From an archaeon (lineage in GTDB: Archaea; Methanobacteriota; Methanobacteria; Methanobacteriales; Methanobacteriaceae), in contig JAKSUF010000035.1 in the NCBI GenBank assembly GCA_024409145.1, forward strand, positions 1 through 9,731: a stretch of 9,731 nucleotides of DNA, in the 5' to 3' direction. A program made the translations under genes and the position numbers. The notes under the pieces are model-generated. The model had not been told where the DNA came from and ran no database searches. It was given only the letters and a program-made list of their open reading frames with translations. Below are positions 1-6,852 of this stretch, in pieces; the stretch's first letter is position 1, and each line of letters opens with the position of its first letter.

Positions 1-55
1 CTTAATCATTATATTATTTAAGAATATTTAATCTTTTCAACTTTTAAGTTTAATT

Positions 56-74
56 AGAAAGTTTTATATTTTAT
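56..74 (+). promoter_or_regulatory. Putative archaeal BRE/TATA promoter of the ABC1/UbiB kinase gene
   Basis: A purine-rich BRE-like AGAAAG (56-61) runs directly into a TATA-like TTTTATATTTTAT (62-74). Transcription would start about 25 bases downstream, near 93-97, leaving a leader of roughly 35-40 bases before the ATG at 133. The surrounding DNA is so AT-rich that TATA-like strings occur by chance. The BRE-like element and the position are the only support. Confidence 0.4.
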
Positions 75-132
75 TCAATACTAAATTACTATAATAAAAA
101 TTATTAATTCTTTAAATTAAAATGTTGATATT

Positions 133-1785
133 ATGAAACTAGGACCAATTACTAAAAACGATTCTATTAAAAGATTAAACGAAATTTATATGGTACTTAA
201 GAAAAATGATTTTGGATATCTAATTGAAGAAAATACTTTCCTTTCAGATTTTCCCTTTTTAAGAAATAAAGAAGAAGAGGATATTTTTGTAGATTCCGAA
301 AATCCAATACCTGTAAGAGTTAGAAAAATATTTGAAGACTTAGGTTCAGCATATATTAAATTAGGACAAATGTTAGCTACTCGTCCTGATTTGATTGGAT
401 TAGATATTGCAAAAGAATTAGAAAAATTAAATGATGATGCTCCTAAAACTCCTTTTGATGAAATCTTAAGAATTATTGAGGAAGAATTAGGTGAGGACCC
501 AATGAATATTTTCTCATTCATTGATGAAAATCCATTAGGATCTGCATCAATAGGGCAAGTCCATAAAGGTATTTTAAAAGAGACCGGTGAAGAAGTAGCT
601 ATTAAAGTTCAAAAACCAAATACTTATGAAATAATACAAGCAGATGTTAAAATTATGAAATTTTTAGCAAAACGCATAGATAAATTTTTACATTCTGCTA
701 AAGTATTAAACACATCTTTAATTATACAAGAATTTGAAAGATCTATTTTTAAAGAATTAGACTATATTGAAGAAGTAATCAATATGCAACATTTAGATAA
801 TAACTTCAAAAATGATTCTTCAATACATATTCCTAAAGTTTATTCAAATTACTGTACAACTAAACTTATTGTAATGGAATTGATTAAAGGAACTGAAATG
901 GCCAAAGTTATTGAATCTGATGATTCTAAATTTGATAAGAAAGCAATTGCAAAAGTGGGCGTTAATGCTTATTTCAAACAAGTTATTTTAGATGGATTCT
1001 TCCATGCGGATCCTCACCCAGGAAACATATTCATTATGGAAAATAATGTAGTCTGTTTTATTGATATGGGTATGATGGGAATTTTAACGGATGAATTTAA
1101 ACGTAATTTAGCACAATTATTAATTACTTTAAACGGAGGTAATGTTGACCATATACTGAAACAATTATCTTATATGGGAATTCTTAGCACTAAACAAATT
1201 ACTCCTGAACTTAAAGATGAAGTTAATGATTTATTATTCAGATATTATGGAACTGAACTTTCTAATGATAGTGGTGTTTTTGAGAAACTTATCCAAATAA
1301 TGATTAAACATGAAGTAAAAATCCCTAAAGAATTTATTAACATAGGTCGTGGAATTGCATTAATCGAAAAAAGTGGTGTTGCATTAGATCCTTCATTTAA
1401 TCCAGAAGTTGAACTTAAAAAACTTTCTAAGAAAATTGTATATCAACATTATGGTCCTAAAAATATGATGAAGGAATTTATTAATTATGCAATTGGATTC
1501 CAACATTTAATCAAAGATTTACCTGATAGAATCAATTCAACATTATATAAAATAGAAGAAGGAGAAATAAGTGTTAAACTTCAACATGAAGGAATAGATA
1601 GGGCCGTTAACAAATTATCTTATTCTTTAATAATCTCTTCATTAATTATTGGTTCATCATTAGCTATCTTAGCAGATAAAGGTCCAAAAATTTTAGACAT
1701 CTCCATTATAGGCTTTATTGGTTTCATTTTAAGTGCATGTTTCAGTTTAATAGTAGTTCTAAGAATAATGAGAGAAAAATATTAA
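133..1785 (+). CDS. ABC1/UbiB-family atypical protein kinase, membrane-anchored
   Basis: This 550-residue protein has the signature motifs of the ABC1/ADCK/UbiB atypical kinase family in order. They are the KxGQ motif (KLGQ, 76-79), the Ala-rich nucleotide-loop equivalent GSASIGQ (136-142), the VAIK lysine (K158), the ExD motif (E208, D210), the catalytic-loop HADPHPGN (291-298) and the metal-binding FIDMG (D311). Two hydrophobic segments near the C-terminus (about 494-514 and 522-545) should anchor it in the membrane, as in bacterial UbiB. Length and motif set match a full, intact member. In bacteria and mitochondria the family supports ubiquinone synthesis through ATP binding or hydrolysis. 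Methanobacteriales are not known to make ubiquinone, so the substrate here is unknown and the name UbiB should not be read as function. The start has only a weak partial ribosome site (GTTGAT, 124-129). The gene stands alone and ends at a hairpin terminator. Confidence 0.93.
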   Translation: MKLGPITKNDSIKRLNEIYMVLKKNDFGYLIEENTFLSDFPFLRNKEEEDIFVDSENPIPVRVRKIFEDLGSAYIKLGQMLATRPDLIGLDIAKELEKLNDDAPKTPFDEILRIIEEELGEDPMNIFSFIDENPLGSASIGQVHKGILKETGEEVAIKVQKPNTYEIIQADVKIMKFLAKRIDKFLHSAKVLNTSLIIQEFERSIFKELDYIEEVINMQHLDNNFKNDSSIHIPKVYSNYCTTKLIVMELIKGTEMAKVIESDDSKFDKKAIAKVGVNAYFKQVILDGFFHADPHPGNIFIMENNVVCFIDMGMMGILTDEFKRNLAQLLITLNGGNVDHILKQLSYMGILSTKQITPELKDEVNDLLFRYYGTELSNDSGVFEKLIQIMIKHEVKIPKEFINIGRGIALIEKSGVALDPSFNPEVELKKLSKKIVYQHYGPKNMMKEFINYAIGFQHLIKDLPDRINSTLYKIEEGEISVKLQHEGIDRAVNKLSYSLIISSLIIGSSLAILADKGPKILDISIIGFIGFILSACFSLIVVLRIMREKY

Positions 1786-1798
1786 TCTTAAATACATA

Positions 1799-1830
1799 CA
1801 AATCACAGAAGTGATTTGTTTTTTATTTTT
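1799..1830 (+). terminator. Hairpin plus oligo-T terminator of the kinase gene
   Basis: A perfect 8-bp inverted repeat, CAAATCAC (1799-1806) and GTGATTTG (1811-1818), encloses an AGAA loop. T6-A-T5 follows directly at 1819-1830. It lies 14 bases after the kinase stop codon and has the form of an intrinsic terminator on the plus strand. It is the only clear hairpin-type terminator in the window; the others are plain oligo-T tracts. Confidence 0.8.
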
Positions 1831-1934
1831 ATACTGATTAAGATAATTTTAAATTAACTATTAAAAATAAAATTGAATAAATAGAATGAATATGTATAAA
1901 TAAAAAAGAACAATCCAATTTAAAAAAAATGAGA

Positions 1935-2020
1935 TAAAAAAATAAGAATAACCAAAATAACACAATCATAAAATAATTATAAAATAATTAAAAAAATAAG
2001 AATAACCAAAATAACACAAT
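1935..2020. repeat. Exact 32-bp direct repeat, two copies 22 bp apart
   Basis: Copy one is 1935-1966 and copy two is 1989-2020. Each begins T-A7-TAAG and ends ACACAAT, and they are identical over all 32 positions. The 22-bp spacer itself consists of two near-copies of ATAAAATAATT. With only two copies, low complexity and no cas genes it is not a CRISPR. On the minus strand each copy carries a T7 run, so the pair may reflect duplication of a terminator-like segment behind the adhesin-like gene. That role is inference. Confidence 0.85.
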
Positions 2021-2087
2021 AAGAAAACAGAAAATATCCATAAAAACAAGACTTAACATAAACAAGAAAAATTAAGAATAATAAAAT

Positions 2088-2103
2088 AAAAAAATAAAAA
2101 AAA
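2088..2103 (-). terminator. Oligo-T terminator of the adhesin-like gene
   Basis: On the minus strand T8 (2096-2103), A and T7 (2088-2094) follow each other about 65 bases past the adhesin-like stop codon. Archaeal RNA polymerase terminates efficiently at such runs without a hairpin. The assignment rests on position and base content only. Confidence 0.5.
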
Positions 2104-2169
2104 TGATAACAATATGAGTTAATAATTTTATTAAATTAAAAACTTAATTTAAAATGAACTAAACAATAG

Positions 2170-3519
2170 TTATCTTCTTTTAATTGTAATATAAGATATT
2201 TTTTTAACATTATAAAGCAAATTACTAGAACTTATTACAACTTTATGTTTACCTAATTTTAATCCTTTAGTATTTAAAGAGACTAATCCTTTAGAATTAG
2301 TTTTTAAAGCATATTTTTTATACTTTTTACCAGTGTAAACTTTAACTGTAACTTTAAGTCCACTAACACCTTTATTAGTTTTAGCATTAATTACTTTAAC
2401 TTTAAAGTATTTACTAGATTTATACTTTGCACTGATTGAAGGAGCTTTAATCAAAGCAGGGAACTTTGTAATCTTATATACTCCTACAATTGTAGGTGTT
2501 AATATTTTAGACATATCAGAACTTGCTTGAAGAGTGTATGTTCCAACAGGTAATTTTAATTTAAAAGATGCTACACCATTAGAGTTTGTAGTTGCATAAT
2601 ATACTTTTGTATTCACATTTAAAGTAATTTTAACACCATTTACTGGTTTTTTAGTAAATGAATTAACTACTTTAAAATTAAAACAGGAATAATTGTGATA
2701 TGTTGCTGAAGAAGATAAACTTAGAGTACCTACATCCCCAAAAAGAGTAGGAGAGATACAATAATACTGCAATCCATTATATCGAACAATACTGTAGGAG
2801 TCCATAATTTCATCAGTAGTGCTATAATTTTTACCCCAATAATTCCCAAGTGCATTAAGAACATCATCATTATTAGATACAAACATTATTGAACGACCAG
2901 TACCTAAACCATTAATACCCTCACCACTATCATCAAATACACAATAATTAATTATAATATTTTTCGCACCTAAACTAAGTACTGCACAATCAATAGTATT
3001 TGAAAATGAACATTCCATAAAACCAACATTCAAATTAGAATTATTCAAAAGAGCAGCATTAGAATTAACAAAATTCAAGTTATTAAATGAAATAGTTCCA
3101 TTAGTATTTAAATTAAAAACAGTAGCTAAATTTTTACCATTGATAGTATGACCTGCACCATTTATCCTTAAATTCTTATTAATATGAATACCATTAATTA
3201 AAGAATAATCTGTATCATTATAATAATTATAATTTTTATCTAATGTTAATACAGAAGTTTTTGTATTTTTAATTAAATTATTTAAAGCAGTAAAACTATC
3301 ATTCCTTGGACTAAGAGCAACACTAGAAACATCATCAGTATCACTATCAATCGCATTAAGACTATTTATATCCTCAGAAATATCCTCACTTACTAATTCT
3401 TGACTAGACATAACATCAGAATCATCAATATCATCTAATGCACTAACAGACCCAATAGATAGAATAAGAACAATAAATAAAGGAATAATGAAGAATATTC
3501 TTTTAGAATCAAAATTCAA
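2170..3519 (-). CDS. Secreted adhesin-like protein: beta-helix plus two Ig-like domains
   Basis: This 449-residue protein starts with a signal peptide: a basic n-region to R7, a hydrophobic core at about 8-23, and likely cleavage after SVSA at 27. An acidic Asp/Ser-rich linker (28-65) follows. Residues about 80-235 have the Asn-rich, periodic I/L-N pattern of a parallel beta-helix and include the NYWG motif (226-229) typical of methanogen adhesin-like proteins. The C-terminal third holds two related Ig-like (Big_1-type) modules, about 265-350 and 360-447. They share a K-V-x-N-x-x-T-x-K pattern and a TNS-x-G turn (311-315 and 407-411). It is short for the family, has no C-terminal membrane anchor, and has a very Lys-rich end that could bind the cell wall. 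The start is TTG, chosen because a strong AGGGGGG site lies just upstream and the first internal Met (36) falls after the signal peptide. A cell-surface adhesion role is inferred from the family. Confidence 0.85.
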   Translation of the reverse strand: MNFDSKRIFFIIPLFIVLILSIGSVSALDDIDDSDVMSSQELVSEDISEDINSLNAIDSDTDDVSSVALSPRNDSFTALNNLIKNTKTSVLTLDKNYNYYNDTDYSLINGIHINKNLRINGAGHTINGKNLATVFNLNTNGTISFNNLNFVNSNAALLNNSNLNVGFMECSFSNTIDCAVLSLGAKNIIINYCVFDDSGEGINGLGTGRSIMFVSNNDDVLNALGNYWGKNYSTTDEIMDSYSIVRYNGLQYYCISPTLFGDVGTLSLSSSATYHNYSCFNFKVVNSFTKKPVNGVKITLNVNTKVYYATTNSNGVASFKLKLPVGTYTLQASSDMSKILTPTIVGVYKITKFPALIKAPSISAKYKSSKYFKVKVINAKTNKGVSGLKVTVKVYTGKKYKKYALKTNSKGLVSLNTKGLKLGKHKVVISSSNLLYNVKKISYITIKRR

Positions 3520-3523
3520 TAAA

Positions 3524-3532
3524 ATCCCCCCT
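3524..3532 (-). promoter_or_regulatory. Strong Shine-Dalgarno site fixing a TTG start
   Basis: On the minus strand AGGGGGGAT lies upstream of TTG at 3519-3517, with six bases between the G-run and the start. It resembles the archaeal consensus AGGAGGTGAT. No ATG or GTG codon is near enough to compete. Confidence 0.75.
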
Positions 3533-3582
3533 ATTATTAATAAAGTTAAACTGATATTAACTTATGATTATTAATTTAATTT

Positions 3583-3643
3583 TAATAAATATAAAAGTTA
3601 CTAAATAATTTTAATATTTTTAATAATTAAATAAATATATAAA
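3583..3643 (-). promoter_or_regulatory. Candidate TATA boxes upstream of the adhesin-like gene
   Basis: Two minus-strand TATA-like boxes precede the gene. TTTTATATTTATT at about 3585-3597 would give a leader of roughly 40 bases. TTTATATATTTAT at 3631-3643, preceded by a GGTAA BRE-like stretch, would give one of roughly 90 bases. I cannot choose between them from sequence alone. Confidence 0.35.
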
Positions 3644-3686
3644 TTACCAACATTTATGGATTTTAATCATATTATATGAGAGTAAT

Positions 3687-3767
3687 AAAAAAACTAAAAA
3701 AAAGAATAAACTAAAAAAAAGAATAAACTAAAAAAAAGAATAAACTAAAAAAATAAAAAAATAAAAA
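3687..3767 (-). terminator. Array of oligo-T tracts ending the por operon
   Basis: Downstream of the porF stop on the minus strand there are seven T-runs: T5 (3763-3767), T7 (3755-3761), T7 (3747-3753), three T8 runs inside the tandem repeat, and T7 (3687-3693). There is no hairpin. Archaeal RNA polymerase stops at oligo-T runs, so this is a layered terminator. It would insulate the adhesin-like promoter just beyond it from por transcription. Confidence 0.65.
3694..3753. repeat. 17-bp tandem repeat, three perfect copies plus a partial one
   Basis: The unit CTAAAAAAAAGAATAAA is repeated exactly at 3694-3710, 3711-3727 and 3728-3744. A partial fourth copy (CT plus A7) follows at 3745-3753. Read on the minus strand each unit contributes one T8 run, so the repeat has multiplied a termination signal behind porF. 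Confidence 0.9.
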
Positions 3768-3788
3768 TAAAATAATTGATAGACTCAA

Positions 3789-4217
3789 CTATTTCATGAA
3801 TTTTTGGATTTTCTTAAATCCTTCTGATAATTTTTCTTGTTTTGCAGCAATCACATCACTGGAATTATTAACAAGTGCTCCAGTTGGACAAGCATCTACA
3901 CAGTGTTGAAAGTCATGATCTTTACATAAATCACATTTAGTAGCTTGACCTACTTCATTAATAGTAATTGCACCAATTGGACAAACTTCTTGGCATAATT
4001 TACAACCAATACATTTATCATCATTGATAGTAATAGCCCCACCTACTGCTTCAATAGCTCCATTTGGACAAATATGAAGACAAGGTGCTCTATCAGGACT
4101 ACAATGCATACAGAACAAAGGAACATTATCATATACACGAATTGCATTATTAGGACAGTTACGTTCACAAAGTCCACAATCAACACAAAGCTCTGCATTT
4201 ACAACTAATTCATCCAT
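3789..4217 (-). CDS. porF: Ferredoxin-like electron carrier of pyruvate oxidoreductase, PorF
   Basis: This 142-residue polyferredoxin has 16 cysteines in four groups: 11/14/17/21, 36/39/46/50, 69/72/75/79 and 95/98/106/110. Each last Cys is followed by Pro. Groups one and three are classic CxxCxxCxxxCP, and two and four have a longer middle spacing. This is the pattern of electron-transfer subunits with four [4Fe-4S] clusters. In methanogens porE and porF follow porCDAB and are thought to bring reducing equivalents to pyruvate synthase. It is the last gene of the cluster. Its Shine-Dalgarno site AAAGGTGAA (4221-4229) overlaps the porE stop codon, so translation is probably coupled to porE. 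The assignment of E versus F rests on gene order. No transmembrane or signal segment is visible, so it should be cytoplasmic. Confidence 0.85.
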   Translation of the reverse strand: MDELVVNAELCVDCGLCERNCPNNAIRVYDNVPLFCMHCSPDRAPCLHICPNGAIEAVGGAITINDDKCIGCKLCQEVCPIGAITINEVGQATKCDLCKDHDFQHCVDACPTGALVNNSSDVIAAKQEKLSEGFKKIQKFMK

Positions 4218-4228
4218 ATTTTCACCTT

Positions 4229-4726
4229 TTAATCATCAAATGACTTTTTAGCTCTTGTATCAGAAGTAATAATATTCAAGAAACTTTTAGATTTAGGTTT
4301 TTTACCAAGACCTGCCATTTTTTGAATATGTTCTTTTTGTTTCTTTTCAATAATGCTATTACAATCACTAACTTCAATAGCACGTTTAGAACAAGCTTGA
4401 ACACAAGCAGGACCTTCTTTTCTTTCTACACAATGATTACATTTATGAGCATTACTAGATTCAATAGAAATTGCACCAAATGGACATGCAATTGCACAGA
4501 AACCACAAGCAATACATTTTTCAGAATTAACACCTAAATTAGTCATAGCTCCAGTAGGACATATGATTTCACAAGGAGCATCTTCACATTGTTGACAACG
4601 AATAGGATAATAAGAACCATCTAAATCATGAATAGTGATTCGAGCAACACCATGAACACCTTCACAAGCTCTTTCACAGTCTTTACAACCATCACATAAT
4701 TCAGTTTGTACTAATAATTTTTCCAA
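4229..4726 (-). CDS. porE: Ferredoxin-like electron carrier of pyruvate oxidoreductase, PorE
   Basis: This 165-residue polyferredoxin has cluster cysteines at 11/14/17/21, 44/47/52/56, 71/74/77/81 and 96/99/108/112, enough for four [4Fe-4S] clusters. An extra Cys sits at 122. Beyond the cluster region a charged, Lys-rich tail (about 125-165) is absent from PorF and could dock to a partner; that is inference. The family is tied to the anabolic pyruvate oxidoreductase of methanogens as its electron-transfer partner. The start is TTG at 4726-4724, behind AAGGAGGTAAC (4731-4741), a near-perfect ribosome site with seven bases of spacing. The first internal Met (61) is far inside the cluster region, so no other start fits. 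The gene lies 91 bases after porB, a gap that holds a hairpin, and 11 bases before porF. Confidence 0.86.
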   Translation of the reverse strand: MEKLLVQTELCDGCKDCERACEGVHGVARITIHDLDGSYYPIRCQQCEDAPCEIICPTGAMTNLGVNSEKCIACGFCAIACPFGAISIESSNAHKCNHCVERKEGPACVQACSKRAIEVSDCNSIIEKKQKEHIQKMAGLGKKPKSKSFLNIITSDTRAKKSFDD

Positions 4727-4730
4727 AAGA

Positions 4731-4741
4731 GTTACCTCCTT
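4731..4741 (-). promoter_or_regulatory. Consensus Shine-Dalgarno site deciding the TTG start of porE
   Basis: AAGGAGGTAAC on the minus strand matches the archaeal consensus almost completely. It sits seven bases before the TTG at 4726-4724. The quality of this site is what makes the TTG start convincing. Confidence 0.85.
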
Positions 4742-4779
4742 AAATTTACCTATACAAATTTATTCTCCATAAACAATAA

Positions 4780-4810
4780 TCTAAATTTATAACAAGACAT
4801 AAAATTTAGA
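4780..4810 (-). other. Intercistronic hairpin between porB and porE
   Basis: TCTAAATTT (4780-4788) and AAATTTAGA (4802-4810) form a perfect 9-bp stem around a 13-base loop, beginning seven bases after the porB stop. No T-run follows on the minus strand, so it is not a standard terminator. It may stabilise or mark a processing point in the mRNA between the enzyme genes and the electron-carrier genes. The same DNA contains TTATAAAT on the minus strand, a weak TATA-like box that could start a porEF transcript. The stem is AT-only apart from one C-G pair. Confidence 0.45.
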
Positions 4811-4817
4811 CTTATGT

Positions 4818-5684
4818 TTATATACCTAATTCATCACATTGATTATCAACAAATTCTTGAATTTGATCAATTTGTTCTTCACTGAGATGTCTGAATCTTT
4901 TTTGAGCAGACAAGTAATCTTTAACAGGTCTTCTATTTTGAGGTCTGTAAGTTACTTTAAATTCACCATTTTCAATTTCAAATAAACCCCAAGCACCAGA
5001 TTCAACAGCTAATCTACCTAATTGAATAGTGTTTTCAGGTTTGAATCCCCAACCAGTAGTACAAGGTTGGTTTAAATGAATATAAGCCGGACCATCAATT
5101 TCAGCAGCTTTTTTAACTTTTTTCATAAAGTCTTCAGGATATGCAATAGATGCAGTAGCAACATATGGAACTCCATGAGCTGCCATAATAAATGCCATAT
5201 TTTTCTTAGGTTTATCTTCACCAAAACTTTCTTTACCAGATGGAGAGGTAGTAGTTGAAGCACCAAATGGGGTTGAACTACTTCTTTGAATACCAGTATT
5301 CATATACGCTTCATTATCATAACAAATATAAGTTAAATTATGACCTCTTTCCATAGCACCAGATAATGCTTGCATACCAATATCAGTAGTACCTCCATCA
5401 CCACCAAAAGCAACAATATTAACATCTTCTTTTCCTTGTGCTTTTAATGCTCTTTCTACACCAGATGCAACAGCTGCTGCATTTTCAAATGCAACATGAA
5501 TCCAAGGAATTTCCCATGCAGTTTCAGGATAAGGAGTAGTCATAACTTCTAAACATCCAGTAGCAGAAATAGCTACAGTATTTCTACCTAACACTTTAAG
5601 AGCAAGTCTAACTCCAATAGAAGCTCCACAACCTGCACAACCTCTGTGACCAGGTGCTAATAATTCTTCTTCAGGAATTTTCAT
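4818..5684 (-). CDS. porB: Pyruvate:ferredoxin oxidoreductase, beta subunit (TPP- and cluster-binding)
   Basis: PorB binds the thiamine pyrophosphate at which pyruvate is cleaved, plus the [4Fe-4S] cluster nearest to it. In this 288-residue form the TPP motif runs from GDGG (95-98) to the DNE at 123-125. The cluster cysteines are C16 and C19 (GCAGCG), C44 (ATGC) and C208 (QPCTTGW). Their spacing agrees with that seen in single-chain pyruvate oxidoreductases. The reading frame stays open upstream to an ATG at 5729, but I place the start at 5684. The site AAGGAGG (5694-5700) is nine bases from this ATG, whereas the ATG at 5693 abuts it, and the family N-terminus begins MKIPEEE-like. The true start is one base past the porA stop, so translation is probably coupled and the ribosome site lies inside the last porA codons. 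Confidence 0.93.
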   Translation of the reverse strand: MKIPEEELLAPGHRGCAGCGASIGVRLALKVLGRNTVAISATGCLEVMTTPYPETAWEIPWIHVAFENAAAVASGVERALKAQGKEDVNIVAFGGDGGTTDIGMQALSGAMERGHNLTYICYDNEAYMNTGIQRSSSTPFGASTTTSPSGKESFGEDKPKKNMAFIMAAHGVPYVATASIAYPEDFMKKVKKAAEIDGPAYIHLNQPCTTGWGFKPENTIQLGRLAVESGAWGLFEIENGEFKVTYRPQNRRPVKDYLSAQKRFRHLSEEQIDQIQEFVDNQCDELGI

Positions 5685-5685
5685 T

Positions 5686-6834
5686 TTATTCATCCTCCTT
5701 GAGTCCAATCCAAGTAACTTTTTTCTCACCGGATTTTGTTTTTTCTACACATTCTTCAATATACTCAGGTATAATATCTCTTCCACCTAAACCAAGGATA
5801 AAACCATAAGTGTCTTTATCACATTTTGCACAAACATCAGCGAAAAGAGCTCCACCAATACCAAAAGTAATGTTTTTATCAAGAACAGCTAATTTATCAG
5901 CATTTTTAACGATTTCATTAATCTCTTCATATGGGAATGGTCTGTAAGATCTGATTCTAAGAAGACCTACTTTTTCACCTTTAGATCTTAAATCATCTAC
6001 AACAACTCTGATAGTACTACACATAGATCCCATAGCAACTAAGATAATTTCAGCATCATCACATTTATAAGCTTCAGTAAGACCATAAGATCTTCCGAAT
6101 TTTTCTCCAAATTCTTCACCTACTTCTTTAATAATAGATAAAGAATTATCCATAGCTACTTGCATATCATATCTTGCTTCAGTATAGTATTCAGGATCTG
6201 CTAAGGTACCTAAAGACATTGGTTTATTAACATCTAAAAATGCATGAGTTGGATTATAAGCTGGTAAAAACTCATCTACTGCAGATTCTTCAAGAAGTTC
6301 AACAGGTTCAACAGTGTGAGTTAAAATAAATCCATCTAAACATACCATTACTGGTAATAATACATCATTATGTTCTGCAACTTTATAAGCTTGAATAATA
6401 GTATCATGAGCTTCTTGAGCATTTTCAACATATAACTGAATCCATCCTGCATCTCTTTGAGCAATGGAATCTTGTTGATCATTCCAAATATTCAATGGAG
6501 CAGAAATAGCCCTATTTGCATCTGCCATTACAATAGGAGATCTCATCCCAGCAGCTGCGAATAAAATTTCATGCATTAACATTAATCCTTGAGAAGAAGT
6601 AGCTGTGAAAACTCTTACACCAGCTTCAGAAGCACCTAAAGTAGCACTAATTGCACTGTGTTCTGATTCTACTCTAATATACTCTGCATCTAAATCTCCA
6701 TCTGCAACATATTGTGCAAGATATTCAGAGATAGTAGTTTGAGGAGTAATTGGATAAACAGGAACAACTTGAGGTTTAGCTAATTTAACAGCTTCAGCTA
6801 CTGCTTTATTTGATGTCATAACTTGTTTTACCAT
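5686..6834 (-). CDS. porA: Pyruvate:ferredoxin oxidoreductase, alpha subunit
   Basis: This 382-residue protein covers the pyruvate-binding and TPP pyrimidine-side half of the enzyme that interconverts pyruvate + CoA + oxidised ferredoxin and acetyl-CoA + CO2 + reduced ferredoxin. Diagnostic motifs are YPITPQT (27-33) with the substrate-contacting Thr, VESEHSA (55-61) containing the Glu expected to activate TPP, and ANRA (106-109) with the conserved Arg. The C-terminal domain has GSMCSTIR (269-276), RSYRPFP (295-301), NITFGIGGALF (321-331) and GLGGRD (348-353). Length is normal for an archaeal four-subunit POR. Related 2-oxoacid oxidoreductases (KOR, VOR) share the fold, but the neighbouring PorD, PorE and PorF and the close motif match favour pyruvate. 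The start follows AAAGGAGAG (6841-6849). porD ends 18 bases upstream and porB starts one base after the stop. Confidence 0.94.
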   Translation of the reverse strand: MVKQVMTSNKAVAEAVKLAKPQVVPVYPITPQTTISEYLAQYVADGDLDAEYIRVESEHSAISATLGASEAGVRVFTATSSQGLMLMHEILFAAAGMRSPIVMADANRAISAPLNIWNDQQDSIAQRDAGWIQLYVENAQEAHDTIIQAYKVAEHNDVLLPVMVCLDGFILTHTVEPVELLEESAVDEFLPAYNPTHAFLDVNKPMSLGTLADPEYYTEARYDMQVAMDNSLSIIKEVGEEFGEKFGRSYGLTEAYKCDDAEIILVAMGSMCSTIRVVVDDLRSKGEKVGLLRIRSYRPFPYEEINEIVKNADKLAVLDKNITFGIGGALFADVCAKCDKDTYGFILGLGGRDIIPEYIEECVEKTKSGEKKVTWIGLKEDE

Positions 6835-6852
6835 AAATTTCTCTCCTTTAAG

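Larger units (their letters stand above)
1831..2169. other. A-rich convergent intergenic region
   Basis: This stretch separates the 3' ends of the plus-strand kinase gene and the minus-strand adhesin-like gene. It is extremely A-rich on the plus strand, and I see no open reading frame or RNA gene in it. It holds an exact 32-bp direct repeat (1935-1966 and 1989-2020) and, next to the adhesin-like gene, oligo-T tracts on the minus strand. Confidence 0.7.

Noticed and set aside
186..521. An open frame of 111 codons on the minus strand inside the kinase gene
   Set aside because: It lies wholly opposite the well-supported kinase coding sequence, shows no recognisable motif and has no ribosome site. 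It is a by-product of the real gene's codon use.
1935..2020. A minimal CRISPR array
   Set aside because: Only two repeats, low-complexity A-rich sequence, a spacer that itself repeats, and no cas gene in the window.
4322..4537. An open frame on the plus strand opposite porE
   Set aside because: Its product is a Thr/Phe/Asn-rich string with no family features, and porE on the other strand is fully supported by its cysteine motifs.
5076..5258. An open frame on the plus strand opposite porB
   Set aside because: Short, no homology-like features, and entirely covered by porB.
5685..5729. An N-terminal extension of PorB from the ATG at 5729
   Set aside because: The extension would read through the end of porA and over the Shine-Dalgarno site. 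The family N-terminus matches the downstream ATG at 5684.
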